Assembly (NCBI GenBank): GCA_027486675.1
Contig: JAIXOQ010000008.1
Span: 62,001-126,000, forward strand
Source: Pseudomonadota bacterium
GTDB lineage: Bacteria > Bdellovibrionota > UBA1018 > CAIMNF01
Reading direction: 5' to 3'
Length of the DNA: 64,000 bases
The position numbers and the translations under genes were made by a program. Positions 9,656 through 19,643 of the stretch are shown one piece after another. Under the pieces are notes generated by a model. That model worked only from the letters and a program-made list of their open reading frames with translations. It ran no database searches and was not told where the DNA came from. The number at the start of each line of letters is the position of its first letter. The stretch's first letter is position 1.

Positions 9656-10582
9656 GTGAACAAGTTGAGAATCATTCAAACGAAGACCCCTGTTCTTGCC
9701 TCGGCACTCCTTCTTGCCGTGCTAGGGGTGGTCGCGTTGTCTTTCGGCTCGGAAGCATTTTCGGCGGAAGAGCCAACAGCTACGCCGACGGCGGTGCTTC
9801 AGGCTGACCCTTCGAAAGTGCCAGCTCCCTTGCGTGATGTGGGAATCGAAGAGCACCTCGGGGCAAAACTCAACTTCGATGGCTTAGAATTTGTCGACGA
9901 CCGCGGTGAGAGTGTTCAACTTTCTCAGTATTTCACCGGTAAAAAGCCAGTTTTAATCAATCTAGTCTATTTTGAGTGTCCGATGCTCTGCACCTTGGTG
10001 CTGAATGGAATTGTCGAGAGTCTCAAGGGCCTAGATCTTCAGGTCGGTCGGGACTTTAGTGTGGTCACCGTCAGTATCGATCCGAAAGATACCCCGGGAC
10101 TTGCCGCAGAAAAGAAGGCCAATTACCTGGCAGAGCTTGGCGTCGCGGCGACATCGGAGGCTGCTTCCGGGTGGCATTTTTTGACTGGAAAGCAGCCAGC
10201 CATCACCGGTCTCGCGTCCCAGCTTGGATTTAAGTACAAGTATGACGGCAGGGATGAGGAGTTCGCGCATCCAGCAGTCATTTTTATGGCGACTGGCGAA
10301 GGTGTGCTCTCAAGGTACCTCTATGGCGCCCACTATGCCGCGCGCGACATGCGGTTTTCCATCATTGAAGCGAGTTTGGGTAAAGTTGGGACTGTCATGG
10401 ATCGCTTTTTAATGTTTTGCTTTCACTATGATCCTGCTCAGCGAGGTTACGTAGTACACGCGATTCGCGTGATGCAGTTGAGCGGACTCGTGACCCTGTT
10501 AGTACTCGGGACTTTCTTAGGATCTTTTTGGCTCAGGCAGCGTCGTAAGTTTTTGTACGGAAAGGAACAGAAATCGGTATGA
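9656..10582 (+). CDS. SCO1/SenC-family copper chaperone for cytochrome c oxidase
   Basis: LINLVYFECPMLCTLVLNGIVESLKGL (CxxxC), DPKDTPGLAAEKK, HPAVIFMATGEGVLSRYLYG; next to cox operon. Confidence 0.9.
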   Translation: MNKLRIIQTKTPVLASALLLAVLGVVALSFGSEAFSAEEPTATPTAVLQADPSKVPAPLRDVGIEEHLGAKLNFDGLEFVDDRGESVQLSQYFTGKKPVLINLVYFECPMLCTLVLNGIVESLKGLDLQVGRDFSVVTVSIDPKDTPGLAAEKKANYLAELGVAATSEAASGWHFLTGKQPAITGLASQLGFKYKYDGRDEEFAHPAVIFMATGEGVLSRYLYGAHYAARDMRFSIIEASLGKVGTVMDRFLMFCFHYDPAQRGYVVHAIRVMQLSGLVTLLVLGTFLGSFWLRQRRKFLYGKEQKSV

Positions 10583-11631
10583 CTCTTTTTTTCGCCCTAG
10601 TGGCTAGTGCCTTTGCAGCAACTGTACCTGTGCAGGGGACGGACATTGCTGGCGCTTGGGATGTGCTTTATTGGTTTCTGATTTACGTGAGTGCGTTCTT
10701 CGTTTTCGGGATTCTAGCCGCGATGATTTATTTTGCGGTGAGGTACCGAAGGCAAGAAGGCAAGCGCCCTAAATTTATTGAGGGCAATACCGCTGTTGAG
10801 ATTGTTTGGACAGTCATACCCACCATCCTCGTCATGATCATGTTTGTTTGGGGTTGGGTTGTTTATAAGAAGATGATTCATGCTCCCTTAAATGCGTTAG
10901 AAATTCGCGTCATTGGGAAGCAGTGGCTCTGGCAGTTTGTTTATCCCGACGGCAAGCAGTCGATCAACGACCTTTATGTTCCGCTCAATCGCCCGGTCAA
11001 GTTGATCATGTCCTCAGAGGATGTACTTCATGGGTTCTTTATCCCTAACTTTCGTGTGAAACACGACGTCGTTCCTGGGATGTATACGGATGTGTGGTTT
11101 GAGGCAAAGATTCCTGGAATTCATCAGATCTTCTGTACAGAGTACTGTGGTGCTTCCCACTCAGGGATGCTTGCGCGTCTTCTTGTCCTCAAAGACGACC
11201 AGTGGAAGGAATTTTTAGGCGGCAAAAAGATTGATATTGCCGCCCTTTCTTCCGATCCGACGTTTCCTGGATTTCGCGCCAACATGCTCGGTGAAGGTAT
11301 GCCCGCCGTGAGTCAGGGTGATGCTTCCGCTCCAGTGAGCCTGGTGTCTCAAGGGAAAACGGTTGCCCAGTCTAAAGGCTGTATCGCTTGTCACTCCGCA
11401 GATGGTTCGAAGATGACCGGTCCGACCTGGAAGGGTCTCGCAGGATCTACTCGAAAATTTGCCGACGGTAGCGAGGGAAAGGCTGATGACGCTTACCTGC
11501 GTGAGTCGATCGAAAACTCAGCCGCAAAAATTGTTGCTGGTTATCCAGCCGGTCAGATGCCCGTTTATAAAGGACTGTTCACCGAAGTCGAGTTGGCTCA
11601 GGTGATTGAATACATCAAGAGCTTGAAGTAG
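10579..11631 (+). CDS. coxB: Cytochrome c oxidase subunit II with C-terminal cytochrome c domain
   Basis: CuA site HGFFIPNFRVKHDVVPGMY...CTEYCGASHSGM and heme motif GCIACHSADGSKMTGPTW. Confidence 0.96.
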   Translation: MTLFFALVASAFAATVPVQGTDIAGAWDVLYWFLIYVSAFFVFGILAAMIYFAVRYRRQEGKRPKFIEGNTAVEIVWTVIPTILVMIMFVWGWVVYKKMIHAPLNALEIRVIGKQWLWQFVYPDGKQSINDLYVPLNRPVKLIMSSEDVLHGFFIPNFRVKHDVVPGMYTDVWFEAKIPGIHQIFCTEYCGASHSGMLARLLVLKDDQWKEFLGGKKIDIAALSSDPTFPGFRANMLGEGMPAVSQGDASAPVSLVSQGKTVAQSKGCIACHSADGSKMTGPTWKGLAGSTRKFADGSEGKADDAYLRESIENSAAKIVAGYPAGQMPVYKGLFTEVELAQVIEYIKSLK

Positions 11632-11643
11632 GAGAAAGACAAG

Positions 11644-13260
11644 ATGGGACACGGAGTTGCGCTCGCGCACGGGGATAACTACATCAACCATTCGAAGGGT
11701 CTAAAGTCCTGGCTGAATACGCTCGACCACAAGCGCATTGGGATCATGTACTTGATCGCGATTTTGTCCTTCTTTTTAGTGGGCGGAATTTTCGCAATGC
11801 TGATCCGCCTCAATCTATTCTCTCCGGGGAGCACGCTGGTTAGCCCAAGCAAATACAACCAATTGTTCACATACCACGGGGCCATCATGGTCTTTATGGT
11901 CATTATCCCTATGATCCCGGCTGCAATTGGCAACATGGTCCTTCCTATGATGCTAGGCGCAAAAGATGTCGCTTTTCCCCGTTGGAATCTTGCGTCTTTT
12001 TATGTGTACCTTTCGGGTGCGGCCATCGCATGCGCTAGTCTGTTTCTAAACGGTGTTGATACCGGTTGGACCTTTTACACACCGTACTCAATTCGTACCT
12101 CAACCAGTGCTGTGTGGGTCTTGCTGGGTGCTTTCGTGATGGGCTTTTCGTCTATTCTGACGGGCCTCAATTTTGTGGTCTCGATTCACAAATTGCGCGC
12201 ACCCGGGATGGGGTGGGGAAAAATGCCACTCTTTCTGTGGGCGCTCTACGGAACTTCAGTGATTCAAATCCTTGCAACACCAGTTCTTGCCATCACTCTT
12301 TTGTTGGCAGCGTTGGAACGCATCGTGGGCATCGGTATTTTTGATCCAGCACTCGGTGGAGACCCGGTCTTGTTTCAGCATTTTTTCTGGTTCTATTCCC
12401 ACCCTGCGGTTTACATCATGATCCTGCCCGCGATGGGAGTGATCTCTGAGGTTGTACCTGTGTTTTCCCGTAAGCCCATTTTTGGCTACACAGCCATTGC
12501 AATGGCAACCTTTGGGATCGCATTGGTTTCTTTCGTGGTGTGGGGTCACCACATGTTTGTCAGCGGGCAGTCTGAGTTCGCAAACTTCCTCTTTTCGCTG
12601 ATCACGATGTTTGTTGCCATTCCAACAGGCGTGAAAGTCTTTAGTTGGCTTGGAACCATGTACAAAGGGTCTCTGCATTTCCATGCGCCCATGCTTTACG
12701 CAATCGGCTTCATCTTTGTATTCACCATAGGTGGAATGACGGGGATGTTTTTAGCCACTCTCGCGACAGACGTCCATCTGACGGACACCTACTTTGTCGT
12801 CGCGCACTTTCACTATGTGATGGTGGGTGGGTCATTGCTTGGGTTCTTGGCTGGACTTCATTACTGGTTCCCGAAATTTTCAGGGAAAATGTACGCAGAA
12901 ACACCTGCAATGATTGCAGCAATCCTGATTAACGTTGGATTTAACGTCACTTTCTTCCCTCAGTTCATTTTAGGGGTTCTTGGCATGCCTCGCCGTTACG
13001 CGGATTATCTCCCTCAGTTCACAACCTTGAATCGGGTTTCCACAGTGGGTTCTTGGATCATTGCAGCGGGGTTCCTCTTGGTGCTTTTCTATCTGATCCA
13101 TGCGCTCTTGCGTGGAAAGAAGGCATCGGACAATCCATGGAAGGCCCTCACGCTTGAATGGCAGAGCCCATCTCCACCGCCTCACGAAAACTTCCTTGTA
13201 GAACCAGTCGTGACGGATGGTCCCTACGACTACCGCGGTGCAAAAGCAGGCCCGATCTAA
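11644..13260 (+). CDS. coxA: Cytochrome c oxidase subunit I
   Basis: [44 protein letters not shown]-type heme-copper motifs, [17 protein letters not shown]. Confidence 0.98.
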   Translation: MGHGVALAHGDNYINHSKGLKSWLNTLDHKRIGIMYLIAILSFFLVGGIFAMLIRLNLFSPGSTLVSPSKYNQLFTYHGAIMVFMVIIPMIPAAIGNMVLPMMLGAKDVAFPRWNLASFYVYLSGAAIACASLFLNGVDTGWTFYTPYSIRTSTSAVWVLLGAFVMGFSSILTGLNFVVSIHKLRAPGMGWGKMPLFLWALYGTSVIQILATPVLAITLLLAALERIVGIGIFDPALGGDPVLFQHFFWFYSHPAVYIMILPAMGVISEVVPVFSRKPIFGYTAIAMATFGIALVSFVVWGHHMFVSGQSEFANFLFSLITMFVAIPTGVKVFSWLGTMYKGSLHFHAPMLYAIGFIFVFTIGGMTGMFLATLATDVHLTDTYFVVAHFHYVMVGGSLLGFLAGLHYWFPKFSGKMYAETPAMIAAILINVGFNVTFFPQFILGVLGMPRRYADYLPQFTTLNRVSTVGSWIIAAGFLLVLFYLIHALLRGKKASDNPWKALTLEWQSPSPPPHENFLVEPVVTDGPYDYRGAKAGPI

Positions 13261-13282
13261 CAGAAGGAGCATCAAGGAACTT

Positions 13283-13933
13283 ATGGGATCACATGAAGTT
13301 GCTGGAGAACATCAGGTCGCGCATCACTTTAAAAGTGCGCTTGATGAGTTTGAGGCCTGTAAGCAGGCGATGTGGATTTTCTTAGTTACTGAGGTCTTAT
13401 TCTTCAGTGGCTTGTTCGTGGCTTACACAGTGCTTCGTGTATTTGAGCCTGAGATGGTCAAGGCTGCCCATCACTTCCTGGATTGGCGGCTCGGTGCTCT
13501 GAATACGGTATTCCTGATCACAAGCTCTCTAACCATGGCATTTGCGGTGTCAGCGTCGCAGCGCGGTGACAATAAGCGCGTTGTGCGGCAACTGATCTAC
13601 ACACTGATCCTTGCCTGCGGATTCTGTGTGGTGAAGATTTACGAGTACTCACACAAATTTCACGACAAACTCCTTCCAGGTGCCCATTTTGGCAATACTG
13701 AGCTGACTGCTAATAAGGCAGGCCTCTTCTTCTCAGTCTATTTTGTGATGACTGGGATCCATGCATTGCACGTAGTGATCGGAATGGGCGTGATTCTCTG
13801 GGTTATTCTTCGTGCCCGAAAAAATGAGTTTTCTCCGAACTATTTTACACCCGTAGAAATCACCGGACTCTATTGGCACTTCGTCGATCTAGTCTGGATC
13901 TACCTCTTCCCGCTTCTTTATCTCGTGGGTTAA
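13283..13933 (+). CDS. coxC: Cytochrome c oxidase subunit III
   Basis: QAMWIFLVTEVLFFSGLFVAYTVLR, FSVYFVMTGIHALHVVIGMGV, GLYWHFVDLVWIYLFPLLYLVG; ATG at 13283. Confidence 0.95.
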   Translation: MGSHEVAGEHQVAHHFKSALDEFEACKQAMWIFLVTEVLFFSGLFVAYTVLRVFEPEMVKAAHHFLDWRLGALNTVFLITSSLTMAFAVSASQRGDNKRVVRQLIYTLILACGFCVVKIYEYSHKFHDKLLPGAHFGNTELTANKAGLFFSVYFVMTGIHALHVVIGMGVILWVILRARKNEFSPNYFTPVEITGLYWHFVDLVWIYLFPLLYLVG

Positions 13934-13947
13934 AAAAAGGAATTGAA

Positions 13948-14733
13948 ATGGCCGACTCAAATCAACATCACAAAAATCACGAACACCACATCTTAGCTGA
14001 TTCAACAGCAAAGCAGGTCTTTGTCGCTCTCATCGTGCTGACGATTGTCACGGTGGCGACGGCGCAGGTCGATTTAGGGATCTTCAACTTTGCAGTCGCG
14101 ATGCTCATCGCTTCCGTCAAGGCATCGCTGGTCTTCATGATCTTCATGGGCCTCAAGTATGACCACAGAGAGAACTCCGTCATTTTTGGATCGTCCTTAG
14201 TGTTCATGGCCTGTTTTTTCGTACTCTGTTTCGCAGACCTGCTCACTCGAGGGGATGTCTACGTCAAAGGCTCGATCCTGCCTGAGTCGCTCGTCAGCCA
14301 ACCGTCGAAGTTCCCAAAAGCTTGGGTTTCTACTCAAGAGCTAGTGGCTCATGGAAAAGAGCTCTACTCAGCGCAATGTGTGTCTTGCCATGGAGCTGAA
14401 GGAGCAGGGAATGGGATTGCCGCTGCAGCCCTTAACCCGAAACCAAGAAACTTCACTGTTGCTGATGGATGGAAGAATGGCCCTAAGCCATCGCAGATTT
14501 TTGGAACCTTAACCAAGGGCCTAAATACCATGCCAGCCTTCGCAAGCCTCCCTCCCCCTGACCGATGGGCGCTTGCGCACTACGTGCGGACTTTTGGTCC
14601 TCATGAAAGTGCTCAGGACACCGCCGCCGATTTTGCAAAGGTTGGAGTGGACCCCAATAAGGCTGAAGACGCTAGTGCGGGGCCTACGTCGATCCCTGTC
14701 GATGCTGCAATTGATCTTTTGTCCACAGACTGA
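13948..14733 (+). CDS. Cytochrome c oxidase subunit IV-like membrane protein fused to a C-terminal c-type cytochrome domain
   Basis: COX4_pro-like three-helix region (ADSTAKQVFVALIVLTIVTVATAQVDLG...ASLVFMIFMGLKYDHRENSVIF) then AQCVSCHGAEGAGNG...LNTMPAFASLPPPDRWALAHYVR. Confidence 0.88.
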   Translation: MADSNQHHKNHEHHILADSTAKQVFVALIVLTIVTVATAQVDLGIFNFAVAMLIASVKASLVFMIFMGLKYDHRENSVIFGSSLVFMACFFVLCFADLLTRGDVYVKGSILPESLVSQPSKFPKAWVSTQELVAHGKELYSAQCVSCHGAEGAGNGIAAAALNPKPRNFTVADGWKNGPKPSQIFGTLTKGLNTMPAFASLPPPDRWALAHYVRTFGPHESAQDTAADFAKVGVDPNKAEDASAGPTSIPVDAAIDLLSTD

Positions 14734-14763
14734 TCGGGTCCCTTTTGTGCTAAACTCTTGAGA

Positions 14764-15018
14764 ATGTCTCTCAACAAGAGTTTAGCTGACCTTGAGGTGG
14801 GCTCCCGGGCGCTCATCTTAGGTTACCGTTCACCGCCACAAACAGCATTTCAGCTGCGATTGATTGAGCTTGGGTTTCTCCCGGGGCAGCCACTCCGCGT
14901 CGTACATCGTGCTCCGTGGTCGAAAGATCCACTCGCGGTAGAACTCAGGGGCAGTGTGTTTGCATTGCGACGCGAAGATGCGCGCTGGATTTTACTTTTG
15001 GAAGAGGGTGTTGCTTGA
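14764..15018 (+). CDS. feoA: FeoA-family ferrous iron transport protein
   Basis: SLADLEVGSRALILGYRS...LIELGFLPGQPLRVVHRAPWSKDPLAVELRGSVFALRREDARWI; directly upstream of feoB. Confidence 0.88.
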   Translation: MSLNKSLADLEVGSRALILGYRSPPQTAFQLRLIELGFLPGQPLRVVHRAPWSKDPLAVELRGSVFALRREDARWILLLEEGVA

Positions 15019-16871
15019 AAACGGTGGCGCTGATTGGGACCCCTAATTCTGGGAAGACAACATTGTTTAACCGCCTCACCGAGAGTCGGCAGCGCGTTGC
15101 AAATGTAGGTGGCGTTACTGTCGAAGGGGCACATGGCATTGCATCCGGGACGAGCCCCTTTGCGGTGCAAGACCTCCCCGGAACCTATAGTCTGCGTCCC
15201 ACAAGCGATGATGAGCGGGTCACGGTGTTAACTCTGCTTCAAGTGCCCTCGCAATTTGATGCGATCGTTTTAGTTCTGGATGCGACTCAGCTTTGGCGGA
15301 ATCTAGGTTTCGCGCTTGAAATTTTAGCCTTAAAAAAGCCATTGTGTGTCGTTCTCAACATGATGGACTTGGCACGCAAACGGAAGATCAAGATTGATGT
15401 TGAAGAGTTAGCCAAACAACTCCAGTGCCCCGTTGTTGCGATCAGCGCAGCTCGGGATGATAGTCTTCTACCGCTCGTGAATCAGATTGAACTTACTTTA
15501 TCGATGATCGAAGAAGGAGGGCGAAATTCACCTCTGCATCTTGAGCAATCTGAGGCTACTCCGAATGATTTGGTGCTTACCCGCTTTAAGGAGGTCGATC
15601 GGATTTATCGAGCTGTTCAGGGCGGGGCCGCGCAGGACGAAAGAGATGAATGGAGTCGGCGTATCGATCGCGTCCTGCTGCATCCGATCTTTGGGCCGCT
15701 TCTGTTATTTTCGGTCCTTGGACTTGTCTTTCAGTTGGTCTTTAACGTCGCTCAAATTCCCGCATCTTGGATTGAGTCCGGTTTTTCTATCCTTTCTGGG
15801 GTCGTCCGGGATCTCATGCCAAGTGGCTTTTTGAGGGACCTCGTGACCGAAGGGGTGATCGCAGGGGTCGGAGGAACTTTGGTGTTTCTCCCACAGATCC
15901 TTATCCTTTTTGCAGCGATTTTGTTTCTTGAAGATTTCGGCTACATGGCGCGCGCAGTAGTGATTCTTGATGCGTGGATGGTGCGAGTTGGGCTTCATGG
16001 GCAGTCGTTTTTGCCGCTGCTCTCTTCTTTTGCATGTGCGATCCCAGGAGTCATGGCTGCGAGATCAATCGATGACCGCAGGGATCGGATTGTGACCATC
16101 CTCGTTGCGCCTCTAATGACTTGTAGTGCACGGTTGCCGGTCTATGCACTTTTGATTAGTGCATTTGTACCCAACACAACTTTGATTCCAGGCGTTGGGC
16201 TTCAGGGTATGGTGATGCTGGCGCTATACCTGGTGGCAATCGTCGCAGGACTGCTGGTCGGAGCTTTGTTTAAGCGGTTTTTACTGAAGGGCGAAAGACG
16301 GCCCCTTCTGATTGAACTGCCCAGCTACAAAATGCCAAGTCTGAACGCACTCCTGGCGGCAATTTGGTTTCGGGCAAAGACTTTTCTTAGAAGGGTGACC
16401 ACGATCATTGTTGCCCTTACAGTCGCGCTTTGGGTGCTTACCCAGTTTCCTAAGGATGATCACGGCGAAGTTAAAATTGAGTCGAGTTATGCAGGGGCTA
16501 TTGGACACGCGATTGAGCCACTGATTCGGCCTTTAGGTTTTGATTGGAAAATTGGGATGATTCTTGTTCCTGCATTTGCAGCAAGGGAGGTCGTTGTCAG
16601 CGCCTTGGCTACGACTTTAAAAGTCGAGGACGAAGAGAGTGACGCTGGGAATCAAACTTTGATCGAGCGCCTCCAGAAAGAGTGGAGCATCGCTACGGGC
16701 CTAAGCCTTTTAGTGTGGTTTATCTTTGCGCCGCAGTGCATCTCCACCATGGCGGTCGTACGTCGGGAGACGGGGAGCAACAAGTGGGTGATTGTGATGG
16801 TCGTTTATTTGTTTGCACTCGCGTACCTGGCGTCTTTTGTCACGTACCGGGTTGTTTCCTTTTGGCTCTAG
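15015..16871 (+). CDS. feoB: Ferrous iron transporter FeoB (TTG start overlapping feoA stop)
   Basis: GTPNSGKTTLFNRLTESRQRVANVGGVTVEG (G1), DLPGTYSL, NMMD; membrane part with SFACAIPGVMAARSI and TCSARLPVY. Confidence 0.95.
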   Translation: MKTVALIGTPNSGKTTLFNRLTESRQRVANVGGVTVEGAHGIASGTSPFAVQDLPGTYSLRPTSDDERVTVLTLLQVPSQFDAIVLVLDATQLWRNLGFALEILALKKPLCVVLNMMDLARKRKIKIDVEELAKQLQCPVVAISAARDDSLLPLVNQIELTLSMIEEGGRNSPLHLEQSEATPNDLVLTRFKEVDRIYRAVQGGAAQDERDEWSRRIDRVLLHPIFGPLLLFSVLGLVFQLVFNVAQIPASWIESGFSILSGVVRDLMPSGFLRDLVTEGVIAGVGGTLVFLPQILILFAAILFLEDFGYMARAVVILDAWMVRVGLHGQSFLPLLSSFACAIPGVMAARSIDDRRDRIVTILVAPLMTCSARLPVYALLISAFVPNTTLIPGVGLQGMVMLALYLVAIVAGLLVGALFKRFLLKGERRPLLIELPSYKMPSLNALLAAIWFRAKTFLRRVTTIIVALTVALWVLTQFPKDDHGEVKIESSYAGAIGHAIEPLIRPLGFDWKIGMILVPAFAAREVVVSALATTLKVEDEESDAGNQTLIERLQKEWSIATGLSLLVWFIFAPQCISTMAVVRRETGSNKWVIVMVVYLFALAYLASFVTYRVVSFWL

Positions 16872-16945
16872 GAGTGGGGATCACGTTTGCTCCACCCGAC
16901 AGAGTTTAGGGTTACTCAAACGTGATCCTCACTCCTAGAGCCAAA
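16861..16945. repeat. 29-bp inverted repeat with 27-nt loop (possible terminator-like hairpin or mobile repeat)
   Basis: tttggctctaggagtggggatcacgtttg (16861-16889) vs caaacgtgatcctcactcctagagccaaa (16917-16945), one G:T position; left arm covers feoB stop codon. Confidence 0.9.
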
Positions 16946-17094
16946 TCGGAGTACGCGGTAGGTGCGTACAAGGACGCTAGGGTGCGTAAAACTTGGGCTG
17001 AAATCCTTAAGCCTAAATTGCTCTAACGCAGAGCGGACAAAGGCTCTTAGAGCAAAAACGGAGTAGGCGGTAAGTGCGGACAAAAGCGCAGGGC
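16936..17094. repeat. Degenerate direct repeats in the feoB downstream intergenic region
   Basis: tagagccaaatcggagtacgcggtaggtgcgtacaaggacgctaggg (from 16936) and tagagcaaaaacggagtaggcggtaagtgcggacaaaagcgcaggg (from 17048). Confidence 0.7.
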
Positions 17095-17112
17095 ATCGTG
17101 TAGCATCAGACT

Positions 17113-18453
17113 ATGCGCTGTCTCATTGTCGCAACCAACTCGCAATTGACTTCAGCACTAAGATTCTCTGTGTCGAGCGCGCTCAATTGTGAATTCACAG
17201 AAGCATTGACCTCTGAACGGACCATTTCTGTTCTGCTTTCGGATCAAACCCCTGATTTGCTGATTCTAGAGGATGCACCCGCTCTTAAACTTGTTGTTCA
17301 GTATCTTCAGTCAGTCAGCTCGCCTGTAGCTCTTGTGATTTTGCAATCAGCTCCAGGCCCGCTTCTGCCGCCGCCTACGGGGCTCAGGGTCTTAGGTGTA
17401 ACTCGTCTTGAGCAAGGACTCACCGAGCTTGCGCGAATTTTAGATGATGCGGGTCTCAAAGGCAGCCGCTCGACGATTGAAGCAGGGGATGCGGACGTAT
17501 TTGTAGGCATTCCGACAGCACTCTTGATTCGTATGGGTCCGCTCGCTGCGGATATTTATATCGCGCTCACCTCACGCCGTTATCTTAAAATATTTCAGGT
17601 AGGCGATCTCATCGACGAACAGGATGTGCGTCACTACTACTTTAAGAAGGGTCTTGCGTACCTTTATTGCCGCGCTCAGGACTCGACGGCTCTTTTGTCC
17701 TCGCTCCAAGAGAGTCTCCACAGCCAAATGAAGCAGGCAGGTGGAAGTTTGGAAGATGGCACGGCGATTGTGTCTGAAGTTGCGGATCTCATTTATAGCT
17801 TTTTAGAGCAAGGGCCCATGACAGAAGAGCTCGGTAGGATGGCGACACAGGCTGTCGATTTCGCGGTCAAGACCGTGAAGAGTCATCCCGGGTTCAAGGA
17901 CTTATTTGCACAGCTTCAAACGGAGGAGGGTCGGTACCGGGCCAATCATGCGGCCATGCTTGCGCATGTTTCTTCCTGCATTGCGATTCAAATGAAGTGG
18001 GTGAGTGATGAAACCCTTGAGCGTCTTTGTCTCGCTGCATTGTTTCATGACATCGCGCTCCCATCTGATGCTCTGGCTCGTGTGGATGATTTGAATAGCC
18101 AAAAATTTCCTGGCTATGACCCTGCCGACCCAGAGAAGCGGTTGCTTGTCGAGCTGCATTCGATTGAAGGCGCCATGCAGCTCCGTAAGGCAGGACCTAT
18201 GCCGCGTGAGGTAGATACACTGATCATTCAGCATCACGAAAAACCGGATGGAACTGGATTTCCTGGAAAGCTTACGCATTCGCAGATATCGCCGCTTTCA
18301 GCGCTTTTTATCGTTGCACACGAAGTTGCGCAACTTCTGTTAGATGAAAAACTGACTTTAAAAGCAGTCCCTGAGCGTTTGGAAGCAAAGTATAGTCAAG
18401 GCAACTTCAAGCCTGTTTTGCGCGCCTTCGCAGAGCTTTGTCTCGAAGAGTAA
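17113..18453 (+). CDS. HD-domain (HD-GYP-like) phosphohydrolase with N-terminal receiver-like region
   Basis: LCLAALFHDIALPSDALARVDD ... VDTLIIQHHEKPDGTGFPGKLTHSQISPLSALFIVAHEVAQLL. Confidence 0.8.
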   Translation: MRCLIVATNSQLTSALRFSVSSALNCEFTEALTSERTISVLLSDQTPDLLILEDAPALKLVVQYLQSVSSPVALVILQSAPGPLLPPPTGLRVLGVTRLEQGLTELARILDDAGLKGSRSTIEAGDADVFVGIPTALLIRMGPLAADIYIALTSRRYLKIFQVGDLIDEQDVRHYYFKKGLAYLYCRAQDSTALLSSLQESLHSQMKQAGGSLEDGTAIVSEVADLIYSFLEQGPMTEELGRMATQAVDFAVKTVKSHPGFKDLFAQLQTEEGRYRANHAAMLAHVSSCIAIQMKWVSDETLERLCLAALFHDIALPSDALARVDDLNSQKFPGYDPADPEKRLLVELHSIEGAMQLRKAGPMPREVDTLIIQHHEKPDGTGFPGKLTHSQISPLSALFIVAHEVAQLLLDEKLTLKAVPERLEAKYSQGNFKPVLRAFAELCLEE

Positions 18454-18491
18454 CTTGCTCGCGATGATTCAATCTGGCAGATTGAAAGATC

Positions 18492-19643
18492 ATGGCCTAC
18501 GACATTCGCACGATCAACACAGTACGCGACCGTTATCCTGAAGGCGGACGGCCTGAGGTCTGGAAAGACACCTCTCAAAAAGATTGGGATAGCTGGATTT
18601 GGCAGCAACAAAAACGCATTAAGAACATGGAGCAACTTGAGAAAGTGATCCATGTGACCGACGACGAGCGCTCGGCGTTTCAGAATTCCCATGAAATGTT
18701 CAATATGGGAATTACGCCTTATTATGCAGCCCTCATGGACAAGGACGATCCGAATTGCCCGATTCGGTTGCAATCCGTGCCTAAAGGCGGCGAACTTGTA
18801 ATCGCCCCCGAGGATATGGAAGACCCACTCGCAGAAGAGCGCGACATGCCAGTTCCTGGGATCACACACCGATATCCCGATCGTGTTTTGTTTTACACGA
18901 CACACAACTGCGCAATGTATTGCCGCCATTGCACCAGAAAGCGCAAAGTCGCCGACCCAGATTCAGCAGCATCCACCAATCAGCTCGAAGAGAGTCTTGC
19001 TTATATCGAAAGAACAAAGTCGATCCGTGACGTCATTATTTCCGGTGGTGATCCGCTTTCAAACTCCGACGATCGTTTGGAATATATTTTGTCTCGCCTT
19101 CGCGCGATGAATCACATCGAGGTGTTTCGCCTCGGGAGTCGCAACCTAGTCACCCTGCCTCAGCGCATCACAGATGATTTCGTCAAGATGGTGAAGAAGT
19201 ATCAGCCCGTCTATATCCACACTCACTTCAATCACCCCAAAGAGTGCACGAGGGAAGCCTTTGATGCCTGTGCTCGCCTTGCGGATGTCGGGTGTCCGAT
19301 CAACAATCAGATGGTTCTTTTAAAGGGCGTGAACGACGACGCGAAAATCGTGAAGGAGCTGAACCACAAATTGCTCATGATGCGTGTTCGCCCTTACTAC
19401 ATCTTCCAATGCGACATGTCTCAAGGCATTAGTCACTTTAGAACTCCCGTTGAAAAGGGAATTGAGATCATAGAAAAGCTGCGTGGATGGACAAGCGGGA
19501 TGGCCGTTCCACACTTTGTGATCGATGCTCCAGGCGGCGGCGGGAAAATTCCGCTGATTCCAAATTATGTGATCCGTCGTGACGGAAAGAAATGGCTGCT
19601 CCGGAACTATAAGGGCGGACAGTACGTCTACAACGAGCCGTGA
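18492..19643 (+). CDS. KamA-family radical SAM lysine 2,3-aminomutase-like protein
   Basis: HRYPDRVLFYTTHNCAMYCRHCTRKRKV (CxxxCxxC), DVIISGGDPLSNSDDRLEYILSRLR, HTHFNHPKE, PHFVIDAPGGGGKIPLIPNYV. Confidence 0.95.
   Translation: MAYDIRTINTVRDRYPEGGRPEVWKDTSQKDWDSWIWQQQKRIKNMEQLEKVIHVTDDERSAFQNSHEMFNMGITPYYAALMDKDDPNCPIRLQSVPKGGELVIAPEDMEDPLAEERDMPVPGITHRYPDRVLFYTTHNCAMYCRHCTRKRKVADPDSAASTNQLEESLAYIERTKSIRDVIISGGDPLSNSDDRLEYILSRLRAMNHIEVFRLGSRNLVTLPQRITDDFVKMVKKYQPVYIHTHFNHPKECTREAFDACARLADVGCPINNQMVLLKGVNDDAKIVKELNHKLLMMRVRPYYIFQCDMSQGISHFRTPVEKGIEIIEKLRGWTSGMAVPHFVIDAPGGGGKIPLIPNYVIRRDGKKWLLRNYKGGQYVYNEP

Noticed and set aside
12256-12684. 142-aa antisense ORF within coxA
   Set aside because: Antisense to a strongly conserved gene with His/Lys/Asp-rich composition typical of shadow ORFs.
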